A DNA stretch of 64,000 nt. Origin: Theobroma cacao (lineage: Eukaryota; Streptophyta; Magnoliopsida; Malvales; Malvaceae). Below the pieces are notes generated by a model. It saw only the letters and a program-made list of their open reading frames with translations. It did not search any database and had not been told where the DNA came from. The translations under genes and the position numbers were made by a program. Where the stretch lies: NCBI RefSeq assembly GCF_000208745.1, contig NC_030859.1, positions 1,425,367 to 1,489,366 of the forward strand, written 5' to 3'. Below are positions 44,344 through 55,795 of this stretch, piece after piece (the first letter of the stretch is position 1; each line of letters opens with the position of its first letter).

Positions 44344-47300
44344 GAAAAAAAGGAGTTTCTCAGCGGTCTCTGTCAATTAACAGTTTTCTTTTTTACTATC
44401 CCAAAAAATAATAATAAATAATAATTGTAATTTCTTTTATAATAAAGAGATTAATTAAATTATCATAATTATTTATTTATTAATTCTAATCTCGAATGCA
44501 TTTTTTTTATATGCATATATATATTTTAATTTAAGAGACAAGAAATAATTGTTTTGAATTTTTCCATTATTATGTAAATTTCAGTGTCATAAGAATATTT
44601 GTTAATCTGTACAGATATTTTAAGTTTAAATTTTGAAATTTGAACTCAACGGTAATATCCCACTAGAAGGAAGGAAAGAGGAAAATAAAAAAGGAGAAAA
44701 GGGTATTGCTTTATGTTGGATATAGTTGTTGGAAAGTACAAAAAAGTAAGCAAACTACAAAATAATACTAAGAAAAGGCAGGTAGGGTTCATTTTGCTGC
44801 TTAGCAAGTTATTAACTTAATTCCAGTTGGTTGGTAAAATATCATTTCGAAATTTCCATTTTGCCTTTGCGGCCTAGTGGGCATTTTTTTTTTCTCTATT
44901 TAGGATCCTTCATCTAAATTAATTAAACATTTGGGTGGGATTAATAAAATATAAGATAAAAATTCCTTAATTCTTTAGGTTTAATTGAGGACGTTTGTGG
45001 AAGAAAGGGTTTCTAGGTTTTTTAAACTTACCCTTTTTTTTAATAATTATTAATTGAAAAGATAGCAACCCTAGGTTTTACTCTAGAATTTTTAAATTTT
45101 AAATCTTGTGTTTTAATGTATATAGATTTAGTCCAACTTTATATTAATTTATTTTGGTTTATGTATTTTATTTGTTTTATGTATAATTGAGTAAGTTTAT
45201 GACAAAGGGATTGGGATTTTGAAACTTACCCTTTTTTTCTTATTGAAAGTAAAAGATAGTAACTATGGTTAGCTTGAAAAGTTTTAAACTTTCAAACCCA
45301 GGATTTGATTGTACATGGATTTAATCTGTCTTTATATTATGCTATATTTTTTATCTATTATAAGGAAAAGTTCATACAAGGGAAATGCATTCTTCAAATC
45401 AGCTTAGCAAGTGACCCCCACCCAATGTTGAGCTAAAAGAAGCAAAGATAGCAACCCTTTTGAACTGCAAAACAGATGGGGACTAACATGTTACATTCAA
45501 ACCTTGACACAAACAAATGTTTGTACTTTTGTTTATATTTAGCAAACCCAAATTTTCCTTCATTATGAAGTTGGGTCTTGCATTGGTTGAGTGGGGTATA
45601 TCGTTTTGAAAGGGAATGAGAGGGAAAAAAGAAGGGGAAATTGCACCAAAGAAGGAGTTTGTTTCCATGATGGGGGGAAGGAAGTGAAAGCCAAAAAAAA
45701 AAAATGTGGGTGTCCTGTATAATTAAGGGCACCTACCCTTGGCAGCATTGAGTGAGCCTTAAGCCTCTTCCTCATTATAATCCCTCAATAATTTTTTTTG
45801 CTCTGCTCTCCTCACATGCCATGGCAGATAGCCTAATGGAGGAAGGAGGAGGAAGAACAGTTGTTTTTCTGTGTCCTAGGTTTCCTTTTTCCCATTTCAA
45901 AAGGGTCCCACATTTGGGGATGTAAAAAAGAAGAAGGAAAAATCAGAACCCTTTGATTTCATGAGCAAGATTGAAGCATCAAAGTGACAAAAGAGATGGA
46001 TACACATATTACCTAAGCCATGATTTTGCCTTTGAAAAAAACACTTTGCTATGAGGGTTTCAAGAAATTTCAGTGGACCCCCAATGTCACATGCATAGGA
46101 TACCATTGGATTAGATTTTGGAAATGTTGGTTTGAAAGATGGTAGCATAGTTTAATGCATTATACTAATAATACACACTAGGCTAGTGTTGTATACTAGG
46201 GGGGTTCACATGCAAGGAAAGCAATTGCTGGGGTCGATGGTCAAGTTCTTGGGAGTTGTGTTTGTTTTGAAAGAAAAAGCTTTTGCCATGCAAGAAAATG
46301 GATGGGAAAATAAATGTTCAACTAATGGGTTTTTTAATATGGAAGAAACTTTAACTTTTGTACATGTCTTGAATCAAAACTTGTAGATCCAAAGTGTCTA
46401 AGTGCATGCACATTTTGTGAAAGTATGCATTTCAAATTACATATTAAAGAAAGAAAGTTCACAATAGCAAAACTAAGATCGAGATTAGTAATTTTTTTAA
46501 TAAATTGAAATAAGATTTCATTGACGTATGAGTAAAATGATTGATTCAATCGATTAATTTGTTCGTTTTTACAGTAAATGAAATTGGTTTTGCATAAAAA
46601 ATGAATAAGAAAATTGTACATCCAAATGCTTTTTACATGGGATCAATGTATCCTTTTTTACCTTTTGACTAAGATTCGATTTTATTGAGCTTTTATAGAT
46701 CTCGTGACCTTTTCATGTTCTACTTGGGGGTACATATGAAGTGAAAGACTAAAGTAATGTGCTGATAATGTTCTACCTCTTTGTTCTACACAAATTTATA
46801 CCTTTGAACCAATCTGAATATCTTGCTAAGATAATAATTTTTAATTTTTCGGTGTCGTGTCTTATATTTATATATATACAAGAGAACAAGATCCGAACTT
46901 TTTTAAATTTTAATTATTTTAAAAAAAGTAATGAATGTTAAGTTAAATTTCAATGATTATTCATTTGAATTTAATCGTTAAAAACGTATCGTTACAGAAA
47001 TAATTGATGTGATGTGTCCTTAATCAAAAAAAAATATAATACATGTAAAAACACATGCCAAATGGTACATCACTTGGACAATTACAGGTTCCACAAATCC
47101 ATCAAAGTCCAATGAAAACAACTGATCCAATGTATTTAGCTTGCTCACTAGGTAAAATTGAGGTAGATCCCAATTTTGTCACAAGATCAGCTTTACCCAT
47201 CTCATGCTATATTTCTTTCTCTTTTTTTTTTTTTTTGTAGATTTACATTCTTATCTACTCAAAGAAGAAAATAACAAAAGTGGGATCTGATTTGGGTTCT

Positions 47301-48571
47301 TGGGGTTTGTCTACACTGAATTTGGACCTCATCTTCACCCCCCACAAAACCCCAAAAAAAAAAAAAAGGAGAATGATACGAAAACGTCTCAAGCTTTTGT
47401 AGCAGAGGTGATGTGATTCCAAGCTATCAAGTGTATTCTTTAGTGATAGTGAAATGTCTTGTAGTTACGGGCAAGTAGCCCATTGGAGAGTGGATGCACA
47501 TGGTTTTCTTATTTTTGTCTAGCAGGCAGATTGGCCTTTGTTAAAGCTCTGTTGTATGGAAGGGAAAAGGAAAGAGAAAGTACAGGGAAAAGAGGTGGTC
47601 TGATCCCATGTGTCAGTTTGTATGTGGTATGTTGGAGAGAATAGAGCAACCTAAGACAATTGGTTTTTTTCTTCCATTTGTCATGTCTCCTCTTTGCATG
47701 TTCCTGTGGTGAAATCTCCTCAACATTCTTGATTAGATAATTAATCATTTAGATCCTTCATAAGCTGGTGTGAGAGCTATTCAAGTCACAGCTGTCAAGA
47801 TCTGTACATTTCTCTTTGCCCATTCCAAAATCCCATAAGAAATAAACTTTCACAATTTTATCTTTTAACACAAAACAATTTGTTCGAAACAAGAATAAAC
47901 CCTTTCTTATAAGTTATTATACGTTACAGTCTGATCCATATAAGATTTTTTCTTTTTTCCCAAGTTATTCCTGAGGTGGATCTATCCTAGAGGGTAGAGC
48001 CTAGATGATATTTGCATGCATGTTTTTAAATTGTTGAAGCAACTTGAACTCAAGTCGTTTTCCTGAAAATTACATGGAACTAGTGTCACCCACGTTTGCT
48101 TACCAAGTCGACCCACCACATGGGGGGGGAGAAAAGGAACTTTCAATGGTTTTCATTTTCCATCAACAGTCCACTTAGGTCTTTTGAGAGTTCAAAATTT
48201 GACATTACTAACTTCTTAATGGAATCCAATTTTCCGATTTTCTTAAATTAGTATTTTTTTTATCACTCGAGCTTAACTCGAGACGAGATTTAGATAAAAA
48301 TCTTAAATTCGAATCGAAACATAATTTATTGGTAATATACATTTTTTAATGATTAAAAGTGGGTATAGAAATGGACTCGTGGTTATGGGGTGTGTGTAAG
48401 CAACGACATGTCTCATTGTTCTGCGGGGAAATGGCAAGGGTCTGTCGGGAAGCCTTTTTCTCACCTTGTTTTAGGAGAATTCTTGGAAATGTTTTCCACT
48501 ATGAAACTCAAAACACAGCTTTTGACAAAAATGCCCAAAAGAAATATCCTCCACGTCTCTGCCAACCACCA

Positions 48572-48606
48572 GACCACCACCACCACCACCACCACCACCA
48601 CCACCT
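48572..48606. repeat. (CAC)n trinucleotide microsatellite
   Basis: About eleven CAC/ACC units in a row. In one frame this would encode poly-His, but the surrounding short frame has no conserved features and is probably not translated. Confidence 0.92.
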
Positions 48607-48920
48607 TCCACACTTTATAATAAGAATATCACAACACTTGTTCTCTGTCTTTCAATGCTTTCCTGCCCATATTGGGCATTAAAAGAAATCATTGGCCCCT
48701 AAAAAGCATGGGTCGGAAGCCCTTGGAACAAGGATTGTGTGCCAAATTTTGGGGCTTTTTAACTTTGGACAATTATCTGCCATTCACAAATGTTTGTCCT
48801 TTTTAGGTATAACACACCTTAGTTTAATTCCCGCAATCTTGGATTATTTTTTTAATTACATACTTATATCCTGATTTATCAACTTACGTCAATTACGAGC
48901 TCATAAGATTTACCATTGAA

Positions 48921-49325
48921 GTAGAGATGTCACGGATAAGTATTTATTATTTTTTTAGGTATATTTACCCAAACTCTATAAATCAGTTAAATATTTTATC
49001 AAAATAAATTTAAAATCAATTTTTAGGTATATTATTAGTAAAATTTATATTAATAAATTAACATTAATTCATAAAAATTAAAATTTAAAAATCATATTTA
49101 GAACAATTAATAAATTTTAATAAGTGTTACATTAATTATATATATCAATTTATTATTTAATTTTAAAATTTATTATTAATCATCAGATTTGGATATTGTA
49201 TATCTTAAAACCACTATTCGAACCCATGACGAGTATTCTACTACTCGAACTTGATTATAAAATACTTTAATCTTATTTAATCCAATGGGATAATACCGGA
49301 TACCTAATTCAGGATACTCTTAATC
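48921..49325. mobile_element. Possible degenerate miniature transposon
   Basis: Starts with tagagatgtcacggataagt, similar to the tagggatgtcaat end seen at the relic near 762. It ends in a text with ggataccta/gatactct words like those in that element. The body is AT-rich without coding capacity. Limits and family are uncertain. Confidence 0.3.
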
Positions 49326-49757
49326 TTATGGAATCATGATGGCTAGCCCAACATGCAATAATGAAGTGATGAGATCAAACATGGACAAAGAAAGGACATG
49401 GAAGAGACAAATGGATTCCATCAGAAGTAAAATATTGAATCTTCCATTTAAGTGAGTTGGTACAAATTTTGAGTTTTAACAAGAAATACACAATTTATTA
49501 TTATATTGCAATATACAATTCATGTACAAAATGAATGCACCTTTTGTACAAATGCCTGTAAATTTTGCAGATTAAGAACCAAATTTTTTTTTTTTTTGGT
49601 TAACATAAGCAACCACAACATATGAGAACATTACTCCTCTTGGAAAGCTTACTATACACAAGATTGAAATAAATGCAGTGCAGAGACTGAAGAGAAACAG
49701 CTCGATGAACAGTTGCGAGAAAAATATCAAGTACTTACTATAGACAAGTTGAGAAAA

Positions 49758-52700
49758 TCATAATACGGAGTAGTTCTGCTTCTTCCGGCTCTCCTCGAGA
49801 GATATCTGCATATGAACATAGCAAAGCACAAACTAGTGACAAATAATGCTTAGGGCAATACATTTCCTTTTATCAGATGCAATGTTTTGAGGTTTTCTCC
49901 GTTCTGTTTTTCATATTGTAAGCTTCTAAGTTCACTTTTTTTTTTGGACATTTCAAATTTTCAGCAATGGTTTCGCAACAATCAAACATCTCCGTAAAAA
50001 ACTGAAAGTCGTATCAGGTTTGTATTGTGGAGATCATTTTTCAAGGAACAATAGTGATGACTATTTGCTGATAGCTGGGGAATAAAGGGCACTGGCTCAC
50101 TCCCTCACGTAGACCGGAGTAAAAAAAGCTTTACACAAGCTTTGAGCTTGTAATGATAGAATCATAAAGAGAATTATCTTTTAAACTAATCAAAATCCTT
50201 GCATGAAGGAGCCACCAACTACTCTATTAAATACCTTGTTTTGAACAAAACCAAATATAGGAATAGATGAGTCATTGACTAGAATATAACAATGAGAGGC
50301 AGTTCGAGGCTCAGTTACTGTCGTTTGTAGGGCAATGTGAAACAAAACATACAAGGAAAAACACTTCAATAAATCACAACAGTAATAAGGTATTATGATG
50401 CAACACACTAAAGGCAGAACTTTTATTACTTCATAGATAAATTACCAGAAGAAGATCTTCATCAGTACCAAAGGACTTGCGTGCTTCTTCGAGGCACTTT
50501 GATGAGACCTTGCTGTGTTTCCTGCACATAGTCTTTCCAAAGTTTATGCTTCTAGCAGAAGATGAAGAAAAAAAAAATTCAAGGACAAGCTTGCAGGGTT
50601 CATGAATTAACATCCATGGAAAGTATCACTAATAAGACATACAAACTCCATTAAACCAATTTTAACGAACAATGTGTAGCTTAACACACTAATTTTGCCA
50701 AGTATGCTTCCCCCTCATCCATAGCTGTCAGACAGCCAACTATTATTAGGCAATAACTTACTAAAACTGCATGGTTCTAATCTATAAATACATTAGCCAA
50801 GGATGACATCAAGAAGACAGAAGTTAATAAACTCGATTGAAACATTCAGCTAAGGGGAACAACACGATGAATAGAACATGAGAAATCATAAAGTTAATCA
50901 CATGATAATATCTAATCATCAACCATGTGATCACACAGATAATAAATGAATTTGTAGAATACTGCCCAAGATTTACAAGGTCAAGGCTTATAGAAGTAAC
51001 AGAGGAAACTGACTTAGAGGAATGATAAGCAAAAAGAAGACAGGACTGTTCAGAAAAGTGGGGAAAACACGACCTTATGATAGAACTGCATGGTTACAGA
51101 ATTCTCCAGCATGACTTAATTGCTCATCCACAAGAGTAACACAATTTATGGAATATAATCCAAAAACTTTCATATATTTTGTAAACACCACATATATTGC
51201 TCTAATTAGTAATTACCAAATTATGCCATGAAAAATTTAAATATTATTCGTGACTTCTCATGTTAATATGATATACTAAGATTTTTCTAGATTTAGCATA
51301 AAATTTTTAGATGACTATTCCTTGAATCTTAAATTGTTTGATAGTCCACCAATCTCAGTCTATAACGAATTCTCTTATGTTAAATCTTGTCCAAGAAAGG
51401 GAATTACTATGCCTGGAAAGTGCATATTTGCATTCCAAGTGTCAAGTAAGTCAAGTTCTTAACATGCTTATTTGTGAACATTAGTGTTAAAAAGCATCAA
51501 CAATGATGAGCCTAAGACAGTGATTAAAATGATATATTACAAACACACCAGGGAGCTGCCAAGAAGTGATAAAGAAAGCTTAGACAGTACCTAGAACTTG
51601 CAGGATCTCTAATCTCAAACTCATCTGCTCCAGCATCATAGCCACATATCACAACATAGTGACCTACAAAAAGAGCAAATTTCTCAACAATGAGATCAGA
51701 TGTGGAATGATTGCATAAGTTCATGGAAAATATATAAAAACACTTTATGGAAATTTTGTTAAGCAGACAAAAGATTAATCAGGACATGAAGCAATGAGTA
51801 TTCAAAGGAAGGAAATCCCTTGTTATAACTATGAACCATATGTTATTAACTAAATGACATTTGTGTAACTCATAGATGCTACATCTATTAATTTGCTTGA
51901 CAAACCTTTGCATTTGTTACTCAGGAAACTGTTTATCATTGGAATAAAAAGTATGAAGAATATGTATTCTCATTATTAGCAAGCTGAGAAATTTTTACTT
52001 TCAACTCATATATGGGAAACAGCATTCTCAACGAGTGCAGCACCCACCAGTGTAGCCTCCATCATTGCCATATAGTCCAGGGACGATGACATCCCCCGCC
52101 CAAGACTGACTGCAAAGCAAAATTTTGGCAGAAGAATTCAGCAACAGGTTATCATCACTAGATAAGAAGTCATTATAATTGTTGCCAAAAGGGCAAGGCA
52201 TACTCTACGTATCAGAACCCTTATATTGCCTGAGGCACAAGGTGCAAGGCGCAAGGCGCTAAAAAAGTGCTCGCCTGAGTGAACCAAGGTGCAATATGTA
52301 TGTGTGTGTGTATAAAACAAGCTTAAGATATATAACTCTGATAACAAAGTCTAAAGGGTGCTCCATTTTCATCCTACAAAACATGCAAAATTTCCATTTT
52401 GTTTTTTTGGCCTATATGCATGATTTCCTTATCGTCCCAAGTTCGTTGTTGAAAACTCAAACATTGAGAATTAGAGAGTTTAATATTGACACTTTTATCA
52501 CTACTAAAGGTACAGCTAATAAAAAAACTAAAAGTAAAAGAAATGAAAGAGACCTTCAATCAGAAGGGCTTTTTTTGCACCTACAGCCTTACAAAAAAGT
52601 GCAACTAGGCGCACCAGGCATGCACCTGATCGAATGCACCTCACCTAAAAGGTTCTAAGGAGCTTTTGTTGTCTGGCACTGCACCTAGAGCCTAGGTGCG

Positions 52701-54662
52701 CGCCTTAACAACAATGGTCATTATCATGCAAGAACTTAAATCCTTGTCTAATACCTGCTCAAATACAGGGGCATGGAAAGGGGGAAATACAAAAAGGAGG
52801 AGACCAGATATGTTAAAATGAGCAGTGTTTCATTTCAGAGTCTGATGGAAATGGTAAAAGTTGTTCAATAACAGCCAACTAGGAAAATAAACCTAAAAAA
52901 AAGAATATGTACCTCAATTTGTACTGGTCAACCAATGCAATCACAATATACTTCCCTGACAAGATCCAGCGAGAGATTTCTTCTCCACTGATTGACCTGC
53001 ACTGTAAAATGGGAGAGTTCATTGCCCCAAGAAAATAGTTAAATTGTGCCAAAGACCATCAAATTATGTCACAAAAAGTAAGGCAAGGTAAGAGGAGCTG
53101 GTATTTTCATCAGCAAGGGCAATAGTTCAATATTAAGCAGTCAAAGGAAAAAGGAATCCAATCTGTTTAATTGCAAGTATTGGATGTTACCAACCATTTT
53201 CCCTCTTTAATATGAAAGTGAACTAGTGGCTATTAGCACTCAAAAGGGAAAACTTTATCACTACAGTGATGAAAATGTAGTCAGAATAAAATTTTTTATC
53301 TTATAAGAATTTAATGCATTGAGATAAAACAATATGTGTCCTTAGATGAATACCCGTATATTGATTCCTGCTTCCACTGCCTTTTGGAATAGCATATCTA
53401 CTCGAAGTAGATCAGTAGGCAGTTGTTCCTGCAGAACATTCAAAGTAACCTCTTTGGTTATTATGTTGGAAACAATAATCTATCAAGTTAATTAACAGAA
53501 AAAAATAAATCATGGGAACTTTAATGAGCAACCACATCCTGATACTACACTATTGGAAAGCGGAATAGGGAGGAACAGAGTCACAATCCCACAGAAAAAA
53601 TTTCAGATCTTTCCTTCACCGATGCAAAACAATGACAACAGAAGCAGCATTCCACTGTTCATGTAGCTGGAAATATGTAGTTATGCAGAAACATTACAGC
53701 TAATTGGACAACACAAGCTAATGGTAAATCACAAACTCGCTATTTAAGCAGTTGATAAAGCATGCATGTTCATTTAGCCTACAACATAAAAGATACAATT
53801 CATGGTGCAGAGCTTGCAGCAATAAACAAGCATGCTAACAAGACACTCCCTCCTCAACTTGCAAACAAGCAAAACCCAGTAATACTGACACAAAATCATT
53901 ACAAAAATGCAAATGGTGCAAACGCAAATCACCTTGTAATATGTCTCACCAGAGTAGTTTGGGTTAGCTCCAAATGTTACAGTGTAATAGGAAAACCTAA
54001 CAGAAAACTTTTGCAATAAGTAAGCCAGATCAACCGTCCAAATGCTGCACACAAGGTTTGAACAATAATAATCATCAGAAATTGCCCACATCAGTTTATA
54101 TATCCAAATGCGGCCCATGCTAAAGATGAATTGAAGCAGTAAGAATGTGCATGACACCTGAATTTTCCTAGTTCTATATAATTATTCTCATTAATTAAAC
54201 AATACTAAAGTTTTAACGCCTGGCTCTGTAACAAAAACATACCTTGTTGTGCAGCAAAGCTCAGCCAAGTTCTGAATGCTACAGTCATTGATGCCAATGG
54301 TAGTCAAAGCCATCAGAACACAAGCAAGTCCACAATCCCAAGAGAACAGCTGGTTTATATGCGGAACCTATAAACACCAAACTTCAGTCTAGACAAACAA
54401 ATTACAATCACAGCTTTACAGAGATACACACCCTATCTACCGAAACATGAAATAAACATAAACTTGCAGCGCAAGGTAACATAAACCCTGATGCACTCAC
54501 CTGAACAAAATATGATCGAGGCAACACTGCATCATGGCCAATCCGATTATCAGACGATAGCTCAAAATGGCAGCATCCAGCTCCCACATTCATGTGATCC
54601 CCATCTTTTTCTTCATCATCTGTTTTAAGTATCTTGTTTAACAGAAAATATAAAGGCCACAT
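49758..54662 (-). CDS. GC1: Guanylyl cyclase 1-like protein (Guanylate_cyc_2 family)
   Basis: Nine exons on the minus strand: 54662-54501, 54367-54243, 54044-53933, 53428-53354, 53001-52913, 52109-52048, 51663-51591, 50521-50446, 49805-49758. All junctions are GT-AG and phase-consistent, giving 273 residues, close to the Arabidopsis GC1 length I recall. Recognisable words are MWPLYFLLNKIL (start), QLFSWDCGLACVLMAL, SIWTVDLAYLLQKF, GDVIVPGLYGNDGGYTG and GHYVVICGYDAG. Arabidopsis GC1 was reported to have guanylyl cyclase activity in vitro; the animal relative is GUCD1. The fold signature is instead papain/C39-like: Q60, C66, H210 and D228 are spaced like an oxyanion Gln and a Cys-His-Asp triad. 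No TATA box was found upstream. The biochemical role should be treated as open. Confidence 0.9.
52200..52715. mobile_element. Repeat insertion in an intron of the guanylyl-cyclase-like gene
   Basis: Lies in the 803-nt intron between exons 5 and 6. The left end carries gcctgaggcacaaggtgcaaggcgcaaggcg and the right end carries gcacctagagcctaggtgcgcgccttaac, which read as degenerate inverted copies of each other. This 'aggcgcaaggcg' text is common in plant introns and spacers and fits a non-autonomous DNA transposon. It does not disturb the flanking splice sites. Confidence 0.55.
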
Positions 54663-55640
54663 CAGGTGACCGCCCCCCTGAGGATTCAATTACAGTAATG
54701 CCACTGAGCAGTTATTTTTAATCAGTTACTACAACCTTCAACAACAACACCACCATCAATTCTTCTTCCTCTTGCAACTCTTTTCCTACACAAACTAAAA
54801 AAAAAAAAAAATTCATTATTTGTTTAATTGACAATCTGGATTAGGCTAATGTTAAAGTTAACTTTTTCTTAATCCAAACTTAACATTTTCGAAGCCATTT
54901 ACAATCTGATTAGACAGAAAATGAACCTTATTAGGCATTAAATCGATAAATTAGTTAGTTAATTAAATAATCAAGCAAAAATCAACATAATAAAAGCAAG
55001 GAATTAAGGAAAAAAAAAACAGAGAAGCAAAAGCTTTCAAAAAGACAAACAATTCTTAATTCGTGATCTAAAATAGCGAAAAAACTATTGATCGAGAAAT
55101 GAAGGAAAACTCAATCAACAACAAAAAATTAAAAAAAATTCCAAATTTCAAAATTAAAAAAAAAAAACGTAAAACTACGAGCAATAACTTTAAAGAGAAT
55201 CGCGGAGTAATTATAAAGGAACAAATTTTTTAAAAAAATAACAAAATACCTTTTTGAGAGGGAAAAATTAAAAGGTGAAAGATTGATTCTTTCGGCTTCG
55301 TTTGTCTGAAGACATTCAACTGCTTTTCGACTCTAATTGGTGACTTTTTTTCCTCTCCTTTCTCTCTCTCTCTTTTCTGGCGTCGACTTTTTCGGTGGCA
55401 CCCTGTTTGTATTCTACCTTCTTGTTTCTGGAATTAAATTTGAAAACGACTTCGCTCGACAAGATGACATGTGGCGAGATATCATTGGAGGTTGTAAAAA
55501 AAATTAAAAATAAAACATGGGTGTTTCTTTTTTTGGACAACTCGTTTAACTAATTGACAGGTGGAGCTGTCCGTCTGTTTTTGTGTGGATAATGCTATTT
55601 TTTTATATAAATTTTTTTAATTGGCATGTTTTAATTATTT
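54663..55640. promoter_or_regulatory. Upstream region of the guanylyl-cyclase-like gene
   Basis: AT-rich with several poly-A runs between 54.8 and 55.2 kb. A CT/GA-rich patch near 55350-55380 may lie near the transcription start of the minus-strand gene. A noncoding first exon is possible, because the 5' leader probably extends past 54.7 kb. No open frame is supported. Confidence 0.4.
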
Positions 55641-55795
55641 AATTTGGGCCTTGCAAGTGATCTTTGGTTGTGGGCCTTGTTGGGCTTAATTTGGGCCTTG
55701 TAAGTTATCATTGATTTTGGGCCTTGTTGGGCTTAATTTGGGCCTTGTAAGTTATCATTGATTTTGGGCCTTGTTGGGCTTAATTTGGGCCTTGT
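55641..55795. repeat. 47-bp minisatellite (3.3 units) rich in TGGGCC/TGGGCT
   Basis: Units start at 55641, 55688, 55735 and 55782 (partial), each reading aatttgggccttgtaagtta with two more TGGGCY words inside. Units 2 and 3 are practically identical and unit 1 is diverged. TGGGCC/T is the plant site-II promoter motif bound by TCP factors. The array has about ten of them and lies about 1 kb upstream of the guanylyl-cyclase-like start codon. Confidence 0.9.

Larger units (their letters stand above)
40651..48920. other. Large gene-poor intergenic region
   Basis: About 8.3 kb of mostly AT-rich DNA with no open frame that looks like a gene on either strand. Notable items are a run of 18 C at 41687-41704, a GC-richer island at about 42930-43340, E2F-like motifs at 43222, 43332 and 44335, and a (CAC)n run at 48572-48606. 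A 34-codon frame at 45821 (MADSLMEEGGG) is too short to support. I looked for hairpins of well-known plant microRNAs and found none. Confidence 0.5.

Noticed and set aside
48359..48682. 107-codon frame with a poly-His run
   Set aside because: The His run is only the (CAC)n microsatellite in one frame. The rest has no conserved features, and an overlapping frame is just as long.
50791..50812. AGCCAAGGATGAC word resembling the microRNA miR169 core
   Set aside because: It lies in an intron of the guanylyl-cyclase-like gene. I see no complementary arm nearby to form a hairpin, and the match stops after 13 bases.
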